A DNA stretch of 64,000 nt, taken from positions 248,001 to 312,000 of the forward strand of contig NZ_OEQK01000001.1 of assembly GCF_900240405.1 (NCBI RefSeq), written 5' to 3'. A program made the position numbers and the translations under genes. Of this stretch, positions 35,465 to 44,003 are shown one piece after another (position 1 is the first letter of the stretch; each line of letters starts with the position of its first letter). The notes under the pieces are model-generated. The model searched no databases. It saw only the letters and a list, made by a program, of their open reading frames with translations, and was not told the DNA's origin. The stretch is from Salirhabdus sp. Marseille-P4669. GTDB lineage: Bacteria; Bacillota; Bacilli; Bacillales; Alkalibacillaceae.

Positions 35465-35905
35465 ATGGTGCGTAATGTGTTTATTGAGGAATTAAAGTCA
35501 GAGGAAGAAATTTTAGCTGCTTACCCGGTTGTACATCAGTTAAGAAAGCATTTGAATGAATCGACATATTTATCATTAGTAATGGAAGCGCAGCTCAAGG
35601 AAGGATATAAATTATATGCTCTACTTGTAGAGGAGCGTATTGTTGCTGTAATAGGGTTTATGCCGATGATTACATTATATAATGGGCGGTTTGTTTGGGT
35701 ATGTGATCTAGTAACGGATGAAAAGGAACGGTCGAATGGATATGGGGAAACCTTACTGAAGTATGTGGAAAATTGGGGAATGGAAAATGGATATGATTGC
35801 ATTTCTTTATCATCTGGGCTGCAAAGACAAGACGCCCATCGCTTCTATGAGGATAAAATGAATTATACTAAAGTAAGCTATGTGTTTAAAAAGGATTTTA
35901 AGTAG
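35465..35905 (+). CDS. GNAT-family N-acetyltransferase
   Basis: A 146-residue single GNAT domain. Motif A is VCDLVTDEKERSNGYGETLLKYVE, containing the acetyl-CoA loop R/K-S-N-G-Y-G; the C-terminal strand is GLQRQDAHRFYEDKMNYTKVSYVFKK. It acetylates an amine; substrate unknown. AGGTAGGTGAT precedes the ATG. It lies 8 bases before the DUF6884-like gene and probably shares its transcript. Confidence 0.88.
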   Translation: MVRNVFIEELKSEEEILAAYPVVHQLRKHLNESTYLSLVMEAQLKEGYKLYALLVEERIVAVIGFMPMITLYNGRFVWVCDLVTDEKERSNGYGETLLKYVENWGMENGYDCISLSSGLQRQDAHRFYEDKMNYTKVSYVFKKDFK

Positions 35906-35913
35906 GTGCATGC

Positions 35914-36369
35914 ATGGAACAACTCTGTATCATACCATCTGGGAAACCAAAAATATGGGACAAGTCTCCGGAAATCGGAGCGGTTAAGGCAAGTGAGGCG
36001 TATACCGGAACCTTTCACCGTCTTTGTCAACAATACGCAAAGATGCATTATTCTAATTGGGTGATTTTATCCCCAAAGTACGGATTTTTAAGACCAGACG
36101 ATCGTATTGAGAAAACCTATGATTTGTCTTTTTCCAATAAAAACGATCCAAATGTAATTAGCATTACCGAGCTCAAGGAGCAAGTCCAAAGCTATAGATT
36201 GCACGATGTAAGGGAAGTGGTTATGCTAGGGGGTAAAAAGTTTAAACCTATTGTGGAGATGCTTTTTGGTGATCCCATTAAGCGAACATTTCCATTGCAT
36301 GGATTAAAAGGGATTGGCTATATGCAGCAACGATTAAGGGATGCTATACATAATAAGGAAATTCTTTGA
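35914..36369 (+). CDS. DUF6884-like protein
   Basis: A 151-residue cytoplasmic protein with IIPSGKPKIWD, ILSPKYGFLRPDD, KTYDLSF, VVMLGGKKF and LHGLKGIGYMQQRL. This pattern resembles proteins annotated DUF6884; I recall it only loosely and no function is established. The Ser/Lys-rich first loop and the SPKYG turn look like a substrate-binding pocket. The start at 35914 follows TAGGTG inside the end of the acetyltransferase gene. Confidence 0.65.
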   Translation: MEQLCIIPSGKPKIWDKSPEIGAVKASEAYTGTFHRLCQQYAKMHYSNWVILSPKYGFLRPDDRIEKTYDLSFSNKNDPNVISITELKEQVQSYRLHDVREVVMLGGKKFKPIVEMLFGDPIKRTFPLHGLKGIGYMQQRLRDAIHNKEIL

Positions 36370-36402
36370 ATACGATAGGAAGGAGGATAGGAGGGGTTCA
36401 AA

Positions 36403-36777
36403 ATAGGTATTTTTGATGGTTTAATGGGCAATGCTTCTCAAGTTGATGCGAAAGAAATAGAAAAAGAGTTCCAGGAGCTGCTTGCACAAGGCGAAAGTGT
36501 GGACCGAGCCTATAAACTAATACGGGATTTAATTGTGTTTACAAATAAGCGGTTAATTTTCGTGGATAAGCAAGGAGTTACTGGGAAAAAGATGGATTAT
36601 CATTCCATTCCTTACAGAAGTATTTCACACTTTAGTATTGAAACAGCAGGACATTTTGATTTAGATGCTGAAATGAAGATTTGGATTTCAAGCTCAACCA
36701 CACCTATTCAAAAAACATTTAATAATAAGCTAAACATCTATGAAGTACAACGAGTATTAGCTTCGTATGTCATGTAA
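36403..36777 (+). CDS. Bacterial PH-domain protein with apparent AUA start codon
   Basis: A protein of 117-124 residues of the bacterial PH-domain family (PF08000; YvbH-like): LIRDLIVFTNKRLIFVDKQGVTGKK, YHSIPYRSISHFSIETAGHFDLDAEMKIWIS. Family members begin M-G-hydrophobic-F/L-D-G-L-hydrophobic-G-N-A-S. Here the same block is present, but its first codon is ATA (36403), 7-8 bases after GGAGGGG. The first ATG (36424, MGNASQV) has no ribosome site and would lack the family's first seven residues. I therefore mark 36403 as the likely start. Function unknown. Confidence 0.8.
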   Translation: MGIFDGLMGNASQVDAKEIEKEFQELLAQGESVDRAYKLIRDLIVFTNKRLIFVDKQGVTGKKMDYHSIPYRSISHFSIETAGHFDLDAEMKIWISSSTTPIQKTFNNKLNIYEVQRVLASYVM

Positions 36778-36926
36778 TACAACCATTCTTCTTCTCACAG
36801 CCTACAAATAAGAGTAGGGGGTGGGATTTTTATTTTTTTGGAAGCATTTTATGTAAAGTGTAATTGGCGTATATAGGTGTATGTTTTCCCTTCCTCGGTT
36901 AAAAATATCCGTAAAGGAGGGATAAC

Positions 36927-37100
36927 ATGACAAAAAGAAAGACGGCTTATAAATCAGCGAATCAAAACAACAAACCCCCTACAGAGTCGATGCCTGATAT
37001 GGAGTTCGCTGCTGAGTATACAGATGAAAATGTAATGAAGGGCTTTAATCGGAATTCGAAAAAGGGTCGACAAGGCACAGGTGCTAGAGGAAAAGAATAA
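36927..37100 (+). CDS. Small basic hydrophilic protein
   Basis: A 57-residue ORF with a strong ribosome site (AAAGGAGGG, 5-6 bases before the ATG). The product is hydrophilic, with a basic start (MTKRKTAYKSANQNNK), an acidic middle (PDMEFAAEYTDEN) and a Gly/Arg/Lys end. Size and composition are like minor spore proteins of the SspK/SspP kind, but I do not recognise it. A two-way terminator follows. Confidence 0.7.
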   Translation: MTKRKTAYKSANQNNKPPTESMPDMEFAAEYTDENVMKGFNRNSKKGRQGTGARGKE

Positions 37101-37102
37101 AA

Positions 37103-37137
37103 AGAAAGGCTGATTTCATCGGAATCAGCCTTTCTTA
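37103..37137. terminator. Bidirectional terminator
   Basis: AAGAAAGGCTGATT pairs with AATCAGCCTTTCTT around a 7-base loop. On the minus strand it overlaps the end of the EAL gene. Confidence 0.85.
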
Positions 37138-38834
37138 TTCGGAAATAAAGTGGATGAGTCTGCTACCCATTCCTCCATCTTTTGAACAATTTTGTCTAAA
37201 GGAATTGGCTTACTTAAGTAGTAACCTTGTATTTCATTACAATCCATTTTGGAAAGCAATTCTACATGCTGCCACTTTTCGACACCCTCGGCGGTCACTT
37301 CTAAATCTAAGTTTCTTGCAAGCTTAATGATCATTTGCACAATCTGTTGATCTTTTTGAAGGAAATCCATATTCATAATAAAGGATTTATCAATTTTTAT
37401 TTTTTGAACAGAAAGCTCCTTTAAGTAATTTAAAGAAGAATAACTAGTACCAAAATCATCGAGCACAATATGGAATCCAGCTTTCGCTAATTGCTCAAAT
37501 TGCTTTTGTGCAGCGGATAAGTTTAATAAGTCACTTTCCGTAATTTCAATTTCAATTTTTGCTGGATCAACCTGATATTCATTTACTATTCTCTTAATAT
37601 CATAAACAAAGTTGGCATCATTTAATTGGACAGGTGAGACGTTAATACTCGCCTTAAGATTTGGATTAATACAATGGAACCTCTTTATATCTTTACATAC
37701 TTGTTCAAACACCCACTTACCAATTACCTTAATCGACTGATTTTTTTCAGAAACTGGAATGAAATCATTCGGTGGGATTAGACCAAATGTAGGGTGATTC
37801 CATCTTAATAATGCCTCGACATTTAAACTATTTCGATTAATATCTAGCTTCGGCTGATAATACACTTCAAATTCTTGCTTAGACAAAGCATATGGTAGGT
37901 CTCTCTCAATAGTATATTTACGACCATCATCAGACCAATACGTATCATATGGCAACACGATTTGCTTATCAACTTTCCCTTTTGCACGCAGCATGGATTC
38001 AAATGCATTCGTCATGGCGTGTTGGATATTAAGAGTTTCGGAATGAATAATGGAAACACCAATTGCCGGGTTAACCGTAAGCTCATAATCGTCATTTTTA
38101 TACGGATAGATTAAGGATTCATACATTTGATTTGCCAAGTCTTTACATTCATTTACATTATTTACACGGATGGCTAAAACAAATTCGTTTCCAGAAATCC
38201 GACTAATCATATCTTCACTTTTTAAAATACGTTGTAAGCGATTTGCGATTTCCTTTAAAAGGGTAGCTTCTGTGTTTTGATTCGTGTATTGAACGAAAGA
38301 CAATTGGGTTATGGAAATATAAAACAAACTCCAAATAGACCCTTCATATTCCTTTAAATGTAACGTTTCATTTAAGGTCCGCGTGAAATTCTCGGCAAAG
38401 GGAAGTCCTGTGATGGGATCCTTTGCGCGGTTTTTCTCTAAATGGACAACATTCGTGACATCACGAGTAAGTCCAATTACATAGGATTCTCCATTATGCT
38501 TAAATGGAATGAGTACCGACTCGCCATACTTTTCTGCTTCTGAAGTATTCATTCGATCGCGAAAAGTAATAGGCCCATTTGATTTTACTGCTTCAGAATA
38601 ATGGTTATTTAAATGTTCAGCCATGTGATGGTTAAACAGTTCCGAAATGGTTTTCCCAATATCATCATCTTGCATTGATGCTAGCTTTTTGGCGCTTTCG
38701 CTTACTTTAATATATTGAAAATCGTTCGGTGGAATATACTTCATAATAAAGATGATGTCGAATAACGTTGTGAAAATATCGAACATGTCGTCTTCGCTAA
38801 AAGTTATTTTCTTTGTCTGTGGGTTATTGTTCAT
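37125..38834 (-). CDS. PAS-GGDEF-EAL protein, probable c-di-GMP phosphodiesterase
   Basis: A 569-residue cytoplasmic signalling protein: a PAS-like sensor (about 15-130), a GGDEF domain (about 138-295) and an EAL domain (about 313-560). The cyclase motif is degenerate (SGNEF at 214-218), so synthesis is unlikely. The EAL domain looks intact: EALLRW (340-345), EIEITES, DDFGTSYSSL, KIDKSF, TAEGVE, GYYLSKP. It probably hydrolyses c-di-GMP, with PAS and GGDEF as regulators. There are no membrane segments. The ATG at 38834 follows AAGGTGATC. Confidence 0.92.
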   Translation of the reverse strand: MNNNPQTKKITFSEDDMFDIFTTLFDIIFIMKYIPPNDFQYIKVSESAKKLASMQDDDIGKTISELFNHHMAEHLNNHYSEAVKSNGPITFRDRMNTSEAEKYGESVLIPFKHNGESYVIGLTRDVTNVVHLEKNRAKDPITGLPFAENFTRTLNETLHLKEYEGSIWSLFYISITQLSFVQYTNQNTEATLLKEIANRLQRILKSEDMISRISGNEFVLAIRVNNVNECKDLANQMYESLIYPYKNDDYELTVNPAIGVSIIHSETLNIQHAMTNAFESMLRAKGKVDKQIVLPYDTYWSDDGRKYTIERDLPYALSKQEFEVYYQPKLDINRNSLNVEALLRWNHPTFGLIPPNDFIPVSEKNQSIKVIGKWVFEQVCKDIKRFHCINPNLKASINVSPVQLNDANFVYDIKRIVNEYQVDPAKIEIEITESDLLNLSAAQKQFEQLAKAGFHIVLDDFGTSYSSLNYLKELSVQKIKIDKSFIMNMDFLQKDQQIVQMIIKLARNLDLEVTAEGVEKWQHVELLSKMDCNEIQGYYLSKPIPLDKIVQKMEEWVADSSTLFPNKKG

Positions 38835-39270
38835 AATTGTTTGATCACCTTAAGAATAAATATGGTTTTTTGACAAAATGTGATACTTTTTGACAATCAT
38901 AGTACCATTATACACGAAAATTAGGAATAGTTCTTTTTATTCAAGTTATTTTACGAAGGGAAATTATAGGTAAAGACGAGGGCAGCTTTTGAGTAGATGA
39001 CCATTCGCTTAGGGCCGAAATCTTAGATAAAAACCAAAAAAACTATAAAAAGGCATCCGTATCCATGATGTACGATTTCAAACTAACATAATACAAGCCG
39101 AAAAGGAGAAATACGCTTCCTGTTTCGGCTTTTAAAATAATGTTCGCTCTTTAACTAGTTACATACATTAGTAGCGTTTTATTTCATGAACAGCTCCCTA
39201 AAACACCATGCATTGCGACTTCCTCCCTAAAGGATAACGAAGTGTATGCGGGATGCCATAGGATATCAAA
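38835..39270. other. Gene-free stretch upstream of the EAL gene
   Basis: There is no ordinary gene. It holds the EAL promoter region, an imperfect hairpin (AAGCCGAAA with TTTCGGCTT, about 39090-39133) and, on the minus strand, a nine-codon ORF (39184-39213, MHGVLGSCS) 8 bases after GGGAGG. That ORF has a possible promoter upstream (TTTGAT, 18 bases, TACACT). It may be a leader or a tiny peptide gene. Confidence 0.45.
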
Positions 39271-39453
39271 TCATTCTTTCGTATTTGCTAGTTGCGTTCT
39301 TAGCCTGCTTAGCTCTTCTTCCATTCTAGCTAAAGTTTGTTCAAGCTTGGAGACATTGCCCCCAACAGACTCTAGTTTATCTAAGTCCCCTTGTATGCGC
39401 ATATAATCCATTTTTAATTGTTGAATTTCTTCTTCTATTTCTTTGCGGGTCAT
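39271..39453 (-). CDS. SE1832-family small coiled-coil protein
   Basis: A 60-residue, fully helical heptad-patterned protein (EIEEEIQQLKMDYMRIQGDL, LEQTLARMEEELSRLRTQL). It fits the small SE1832 family of Bacillales; the function is unknown. GGAGTG precedes the ATG at 39453. It is a single gene. Confidence 0.8.
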   Translation of the reverse strand: MTRKEIEEEIQQLKMDYMRIQGDLDKLESVGGNVSKLEQTLARMEEELSRLRTQLANTKE

Positions 39454-39522
39454 TTTCTACACTCCAATAGCTTTTACTACTATCATATAAAACTTAAGCG
39501 TTCTTGAAAAGTTTCACAATAA

Positions 39523-39556
39523 AAAAGCCAATCCTCTACTATAGAAGATTGGCTCT
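39523..39556 (-). terminator. Terminator of the Yip1-like gene
   Basis: AGCCAATC-TCTA and TAGA-GATTGGCT pair with one mismatch; a T-run follows on the minus strand. Confidence 0.8.
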
Positions 39557-39574
39557 CGTAAACGTTAAACATAC

Positions 39575-40348
39575 TTATCCAAATATGTCATCTAAATCGT
39601 TAAACATGTCATCATAAGATGGTGTTGGAGCACCAGAATACATTCCACCAATTAAATCGTTCACTAATAGAACAAGTGCAACAACGATAAAGATTACATA
39701 AATATAATCTAGACTTGCTGCAGAATCCTTTAGGTTATGATAAAGAATTAATGCAGGAACAATTAGCATCACACCAGTATCTCCGATGGTATGACCGATA
39801 TAAGCTAATGTATGTACATCTAGAAGATCGAAAATATCTCCAACCAAGTAAACGGCAATAAATGGAATCAAGTATGATCCAAATTGAGCAATTACAGATT
39901 GGATGCTAGTATCTGATTTTAATAGTGTTAGAGCACCAAAAATCAGGACTGGTATAACAGCTAGTAAAATCAGCTGAGCTAGAAGTGGCATCACGAAGTA
40001 ATCTAAAAAAGAAACCTTCATACCACTGTAGTCTTTTAGACAATTGAAGTAGTAGAATAATGCATAAAGTATTACATAAATACCAACTGAGATGATTCCA
40101 GATATGAAGTCTTTGTCGGTTGCTAGTTTTGCGCTAGACGGTTGTTTGAAAATTTGTAGTAAATATCCACCATAATGTTGACTGGTAGCTTTCAGCTTTT
40201 CTACCGTTTCATTTGGTGCTTTTGGAGCTTGATCTTGAAGCGTGCTGGATTCTACAGTAGAGGCACTTTCTTGATCAAGAGGTGTTCCGCAATTTGAGCA
40301 GAACTTCTCGTTCTCTCCCTTCGTGCCACAATTCGGGCATGTTACCAT
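39575..40348 (-). CDS. Zinc-ribbon Yip1-family membrane protein
   Basis: A 257-residue protein. It starts with a zinc ribbon, CPNCG and CSNCG, residues 4-22. A linker rich in Ser, Thr, Pro and Ala follows, then a five- to six-helix Yip1-type membrane domain (from about residue 90) and an acidic tail (YDDMFNDLDDIF). Such proteins are common in firmicutes; their role is unclear. The ATG at 40348 follows AAGGAAGTG; the frame to 40456 adds an unconserved extension. Confidence 0.82.
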   Translation of the reverse strand: MVTCPNCGTKGENEKFCSNCGTPLDQESASTVESSTLQDQAPKAPNETVEKLKATSQHYGGYLLQIFKQPSSAKLATDKDFISGIISVGIYVILYALFYYFNCLKDYSGMKVSFLDYFVMPLLAQLILLAVIPVLIFGALTLLKSDTSIQSVIAQFGSYLIPFIAVYLVGDIFDLLDVHTLAYIGHTIGDTGVMLIVPALILYHNLKDSAASLDYIYVIFIVVALVLLVNDLIGGMYSGAPTPSYDDMFNDLDDIFG

Positions 40349-40949
40349 GTAAAACACTTCCTTTCCTTTAATCCTTTTTTCATCATATGTTCTACCGAAT
40401 CGAATAGAACATAGAACGTTTGGGTAGAAAAATATGTTCATCCCCATATTCGACAAATCTATCGGGAATACCTTTTCCTACCATTGAGAAATATTTTACC
40501 ATGTTTGGTGGATAATTTCCTAATTATTTCGTCATGGTAGTTTATACCTATTTAAGGAGCTGCTAGTGTAAAAAAGTGGTGAATTCGATGAAAGGTTATG
40601 GCGTTTTTCGTGGGAAATATACGTCCATGTAGGCACTTAATGTCACAAAAGATAGCGTGATGTTTATATAAAAGGGGGACTATTGTGCTGAATTCCGAAT
40701 TTTCCATACAGATATTGGTAGGGAAAGTCAAATAGCAAATTTAAAGAATAATTGAATATTTGTGAGTATTTCCAGTTATATTTAAAGAATCCACATAATA
40801 AATATAATTAAACCTTTTATATATCAATTTAAACAAGTAAATCATAGAATAGGAAATTTGAGTAGATTGATGTATTCACCTATCATTTAATTGTGTGAAC
40901 GTTTTCTGGTACATTTGTTCCTTGATGAAAAGAGGGGGAATTAAAGGCA
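40349..40949 (+). promoter_or_regulatory. Gene-free region upstream of the TRAP operon
   Basis: This AT-rich stretch has no gene I can support; one 16-codon ORF (GTG 40685, behind AAGGGGG) is the best candidate. A cre-like box, TGTGAACGTTTTCT (40894-40907), matches 13 of 14 consensus positions and lies 42 bases before the first TRAP gene, where CcpA could block transcription. Confidence 0.55.
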
Positions 40950-41516
40950 TTGAAACTTTTTAGATTTATTGACAAGTTAATTATGAGATTAGAGGAATTT
41001 ATTTTGAGTTTCTCTGTTATTGTCATTTCGGTCGTGATTATCGCGAACATCATAGCGAGAGAAATTTTTAATTCAAGTTTTTTCTATTGGAATTTAGAGG
41101 TTAGTAAGTTTGCTATTGTAATCGCCACATTTATGGGGATCGGTTACGCGGCTAGAAAAGGGCGACATATTAGTATGTCAGCATTCTATGATTTTGCTCC
41201 GTTTAAGGGTAGAAAGGTTCTATCCATACTCATTCATGGAATAACTGCAATACTCCTACTAGGACTAGCATATCTTTCTTTTGAATATGTTCAGTCAGAA
41301 TATGAAAAAGGCACCGTTACCCCTGCCTTACAAATACCGCAATATCTAATGGTCATGTTTATCCCACTTGGATTTTTATTAGGAGGAATTCAGTTCCTTC
41401 GTAATATGTGGATCAATATCAGAGTGAAAGACAAAGTTTATCTTGGCATTGATGCAGAAGATTACAATGACAAAGATAAAACGGAAATTGATATTGAAGA
41501 GCACATCGGTGTTTAA
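40950..41516 (+). CDS. TRAP transporter small permease (DctQ-type)
   Basis: A 188-residue membrane protein with four helices, the DctQ subunit of a tripartite ATP-independent transporter. Typical are NIIAREIFNSSFFYWNLEVSKF, GYAARKGRHISM and the closing helix, followed by an acidic tail. With DctM it forms the Na+-driven permease. The start is TTG 40950 after GAGGGGG and AAAGG. It leads a dctQ-dctM-dctP operon. Confidence 0.9.
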   Translation: MKLFRFIDKLIMRLEEFILSFSVIVISVVIIANIIAREIFNSSFFYWNLEVSKFAIVIATFMGIGYAARKGRHISMSAFYDFAPFKGRKVLSILIHGITAILLLGLAYLSFEYVQSEYEKGTVTPALQIPQYLMVMFIPLGFLLGGIQFLRNMWINIRVKDKVYLGIDAEDYNDKDKTEIDIEEHIGV

Positions 41517-41544
41517 CGAAATTAAATAAAGAAAGGAATCTATT

Positions 41545-42819
41545 ATGGTATTCACATTATTAGCCATTATGGTTGTTTTGCTATTGCTGAACTTCCCTAT
41601 GATGATTCCGTTACTTGTGGCGCCATTAGTTGTAGCATTTATCTTTTTCCCAAATCTACGACCAGAGTTATTAATGGACCAATTGCTAACAGGTATTGAG
41701 TCCCCTGTCCTTTTAGCTGTCCCACTATTTATCTTTGCGGCAGATATTATGACTTCAGGGAAAACTTCCAATAAACTGTTAGATTTTATCGGATCATTTG
41801 TAGGGCATATACGAGGTGGATATGCTGTAACAACATCTGCAGCATGTACGTTATTCGGTGCAATATCTGGTTCTACGCAAGCAACGGTTGTTGCAATTGG
41901 AAGACCAATGCGTGAACGCCTGTTAAAAGTAGGGTATTCAGATCCTGCTGCACTCGCGCTAATTATTAACGCCAGTGATGTTGCGTTATTAATTCCGCCA
42001 AGCATTGGTATGATCATTTATGCTCTTGCTGCGGGAAGTGTTTCTGTTGGTGATTTATTTATTGCTGGTATTATACCGGGTATTATAGTGTTTTTAAGCT
42101 TTGCAATCTACAGTTATTTCTATGCGAAGATAAAAAAGATACCTTTAGCAGATAAAGTACCATGGAAGGATAGATTAGTATTTTTAAGGAAGGCAATCTT
42201 ACCTCTAGGCTTCCCTATCATTATTGTTGGAGGAATTTACGCAGGTATTTTTACACCAACTGAAGCAGCAGCGATATCGGTACTTTATGCATTTCTCTTA
42301 GAAGTAGTAATCTATCGTTCGATTCACATTAAAGAGATGCCTAAAATTGCTTTATCTACAGGTCTTGTTACATCAGCTGTATTTATTTTAGTTGCTGGTG
42401 GGCAAGTGTTTACATGGGTTCTTGGATATGCAAGAATTCCGCAACAAATAACGGAAGCAGTTTTAGGTACAGATCCAAGCGCATTATATGTACTAGTTAT
42501 GGTTAGTATTTTCTTCTTTATTGGATGTATGTTTGTGGATCCGATTGTTGTCATTCTAGTATTGACACCAATTTTTGTGCCGGCAGCGGAGGCAGCGGGT
42601 GTTGATTTAATCCATTTAGGTGTAATCATAACATTCCAGGCTGCATTAGGCTCGGCAACGCCACCATTTGGGGTGGACATCTTTACAGCCAGTGCGGTGT
42701 TTAATAAATCGTATTTGGATGTTATTCGGGGTACACCGCCGTTCATTATTATGTTAGTACTAATTGGCATTTTGTTAGTTGTGTTCCCGCAGTTATCCTT
42801 AATGCTTTTACCAGGATAA
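41545..42819 (+). CDS. TRAP transporter large permease (DctM-type)
   Basis: A 424-residue membrane protein with about 12 helices, the transport subunit of the TRAP system. Family blocks are AVPLFIFAADIMTSG, GAISGSTQATVVAIG, ASDVALLIPPSIGMIIYA, GIFTPTEAAAISVLYA and GSATPPFGVDIF. It uses the Na+ gradient to bring in the organic acid delivered by DctP. AAAGGAATC precedes the ATG. A perfect 11-bp hairpin separates it from dctP. Confidence 0.93.
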   Translation: MVFTLLAIMVVLLLLNFPMMIPLLVAPLVVAFIFFPNLRPELLMDQLLTGIESPVLLAVPLFIFAADIMTSGKTSNKLLDFIGSFVGHIRGGYAVTTSAACTLFGAISGSTQATVVAIGRPMRERLLKVGYSDPAALALIINASDVALLIPPSIGMIIYALAAGSVSVGDLFIAGIIPGIIVFLSFAIYSYFYAKIKKIPLADKVPWKDRLVFLRKAILPLGFPIIIVGGIYAGIFTPTEAAAISVLYAFLLEVVIYRSIHIKEMPKIALSTGLVTSAVFILVAGGQVFTWVLGYARIPQQITEAVLGTDPSALYVLVMVSIFFFIGCMFVDPIVVILVLTPIFVPAAEAAGVDLIHLGVIITFQAALGSATPPFGVDIFTASAVFNKSYLDVIRGTPPFIIMLVLIGILLVVFPQLSLMLLPG

Positions 42820-42822
42820 GTA

Positions 42823-42849
42823 GATTCCTACAAATGACTTGTAGGAATC
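42823..42849 (+). other. Intercistronic hairpin between dctM and dctP
   Basis: GATTCCTACAA pairs perfectly with TTGTAGGAATC over a 5-base loop. No T-run follows, so it is more likely an mRNA-stability or processing element than a terminator. Confidence 0.65.
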
Positions 42850-42887
42850 CTTATATAAAATTCAAACAATACTTAGGGGGTTTTATT

Positions 42888-43961
42888 ATCTTTAACAAGA
42901 AGCATATTCTTGGGTTGGTAATGTTGTTAACGTTAGGTTTATTTTTAGCAGCATGTGCAGGAGATGAGGAAGCAGGCTCCGATTCTGGAGATTCTGATAA
43001 TGGATTTGAACAAGCAACATGGCGCTTTATTACAGAAGAAGTTAAAGGACAAGTACAATATGTGTACGCAGAGGAATTTGCAAAGCGTATTAGTGAAAAA
43101 ACAGATGGGAAAATAACCGTTGAGCCATATGAGTATGGTGGCTTAGGTAGTGAAACAGACCAGGTTTCAGCGCTTCAAGATGGAGCTGTTGAGATGGCGA
43201 TTATGTCTCCAGGATTTACTGGTAACATGGTAATGGAAGGGCAAATCTTTGCATTGCATTTCCTATTCCCGGAAAGCGTGGAAAAAACACAAGAAATTTT
43301 AAATACAAGTGAAGCATTAAATGTTGATTTAGTAGAGAAGTATGAAGAACATGGTATTACACCTCTTGCATTTTGGACTGAGGGTGCGACAGCGTGGTCA
43401 AGTAACGATGGACTTCGAGAACCAGCAGACTTTGAAGGCTTTAACATGCGTATTCAAGAGTCACCTCTAATGCAAGAATCCTACAAAGCGTACGGAGCTA
43501 GTCCGCAAGCATTGAGCTGGAGTGAACTATATACTGCACTTGACCGTGGTACGGTGGATGGGCAAGAAAACCCTGTATTCTTTATTTATGATGCAGCCTT
43601 CCACGAAGTACAGGATACAGTAACGCTTTCAAATCATAACAACTATGTAGCAATGACTACCGTTAATACAGATTGGTATAATTCACAGCCAGAAAATGTG
43701 CAAACGTTAATTAGTGAAACAGTAGATGAAATGCAAGATTGGATTTATGAAGAACAAGACCGTCAGAATTCAGAGTACTTAGAGAAAATGAGAAATGACA
43801 GTGAAAATCCAACAGAAATCATCGAACTTACAGAGGAGCAACGTGAAGCATTTAAAGAGCTTGCACTTCCAATACGAGATTACTATAGAGAAAATATCTC
43901 TACAGTAGATGGTGCCATTTTAGATAAGCTTGAAGAAGAAATTGCAGCTGCAACAGAATAA
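42888..43961 (+). CDS. TRAP transporter solute-binding lipoprotein (DctP-type), probable AUC/AUU start
   Basis: About 357 residues: a signal peptide with lipobox LAAC (FNKKHILGLVMLLTLGLFLAAC) and then a DctP fold (ISEKTDGKITVEPYEYGGLG, FNMRIQESPLM, LSWSELYTALDRGTVDGQENP). It captures a carboxylate substrate for the permease; the Arg in NMRIQ should bind the carboxylate. There is no ATG, GTG or TTG between the ribosome site AGGGGG (42876-42880) and the signal peptide. The codons at the right distance are ATT 42885 and ATC 42888. The only upstream ATG (42834) sits in the loop of the hairpin and would make an over-long leader. Confidence 0.85.
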   Translation: MFNKKHILGLVMLLTLGLFLAACAGDEEAGSDSGDSDNGFEQATWRFITEEVKGQVQYVYAEEFAKRISEKTDGKITVEPYEYGGLGSETDQVSALQDGAVEMAIMSPGFTGNMVMEGQIFALHFLFPESVEKTQEILNTSEALNVDLVEKYEEHGITPLAFWTEGATAWSSNDGLREPADFEGFNMRIQESPLMQESYKAYGASPQALSWSELYTALDRGTVDGQENPVFFIYDAAFHEVQDTVTLSNHNNYVAMTTVNTDWYNSQPENVQTLISETVDEMQDWIYEEQDRQNSEYLEKMRNDSENPTEIIELTEEQREAFKELALPIRDYYRENISTVDGAILDKLEEEIAAATE

Positions 43962-43972
43962 TACTACGTTAA

Positions 43973-44003
43973 AAAGAGCCCGGGCTAAGAATTTGGGCTC
44001 TTT
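43973..44003. terminator. Bidirectional terminator between dctP and the MFS gene
   Basis: AAAAGAGCCC pairs with GGGCTCTTTT across an 11-base loop. Confidence 0.85.

Noticed and set aside
40905-40925. Sigma-54-like promoter (TGGTAC...TTCC) before the TRAP operon
   Set aside because: The GC of the -12 element is missing and no sigma-54 activator gene is nearby.
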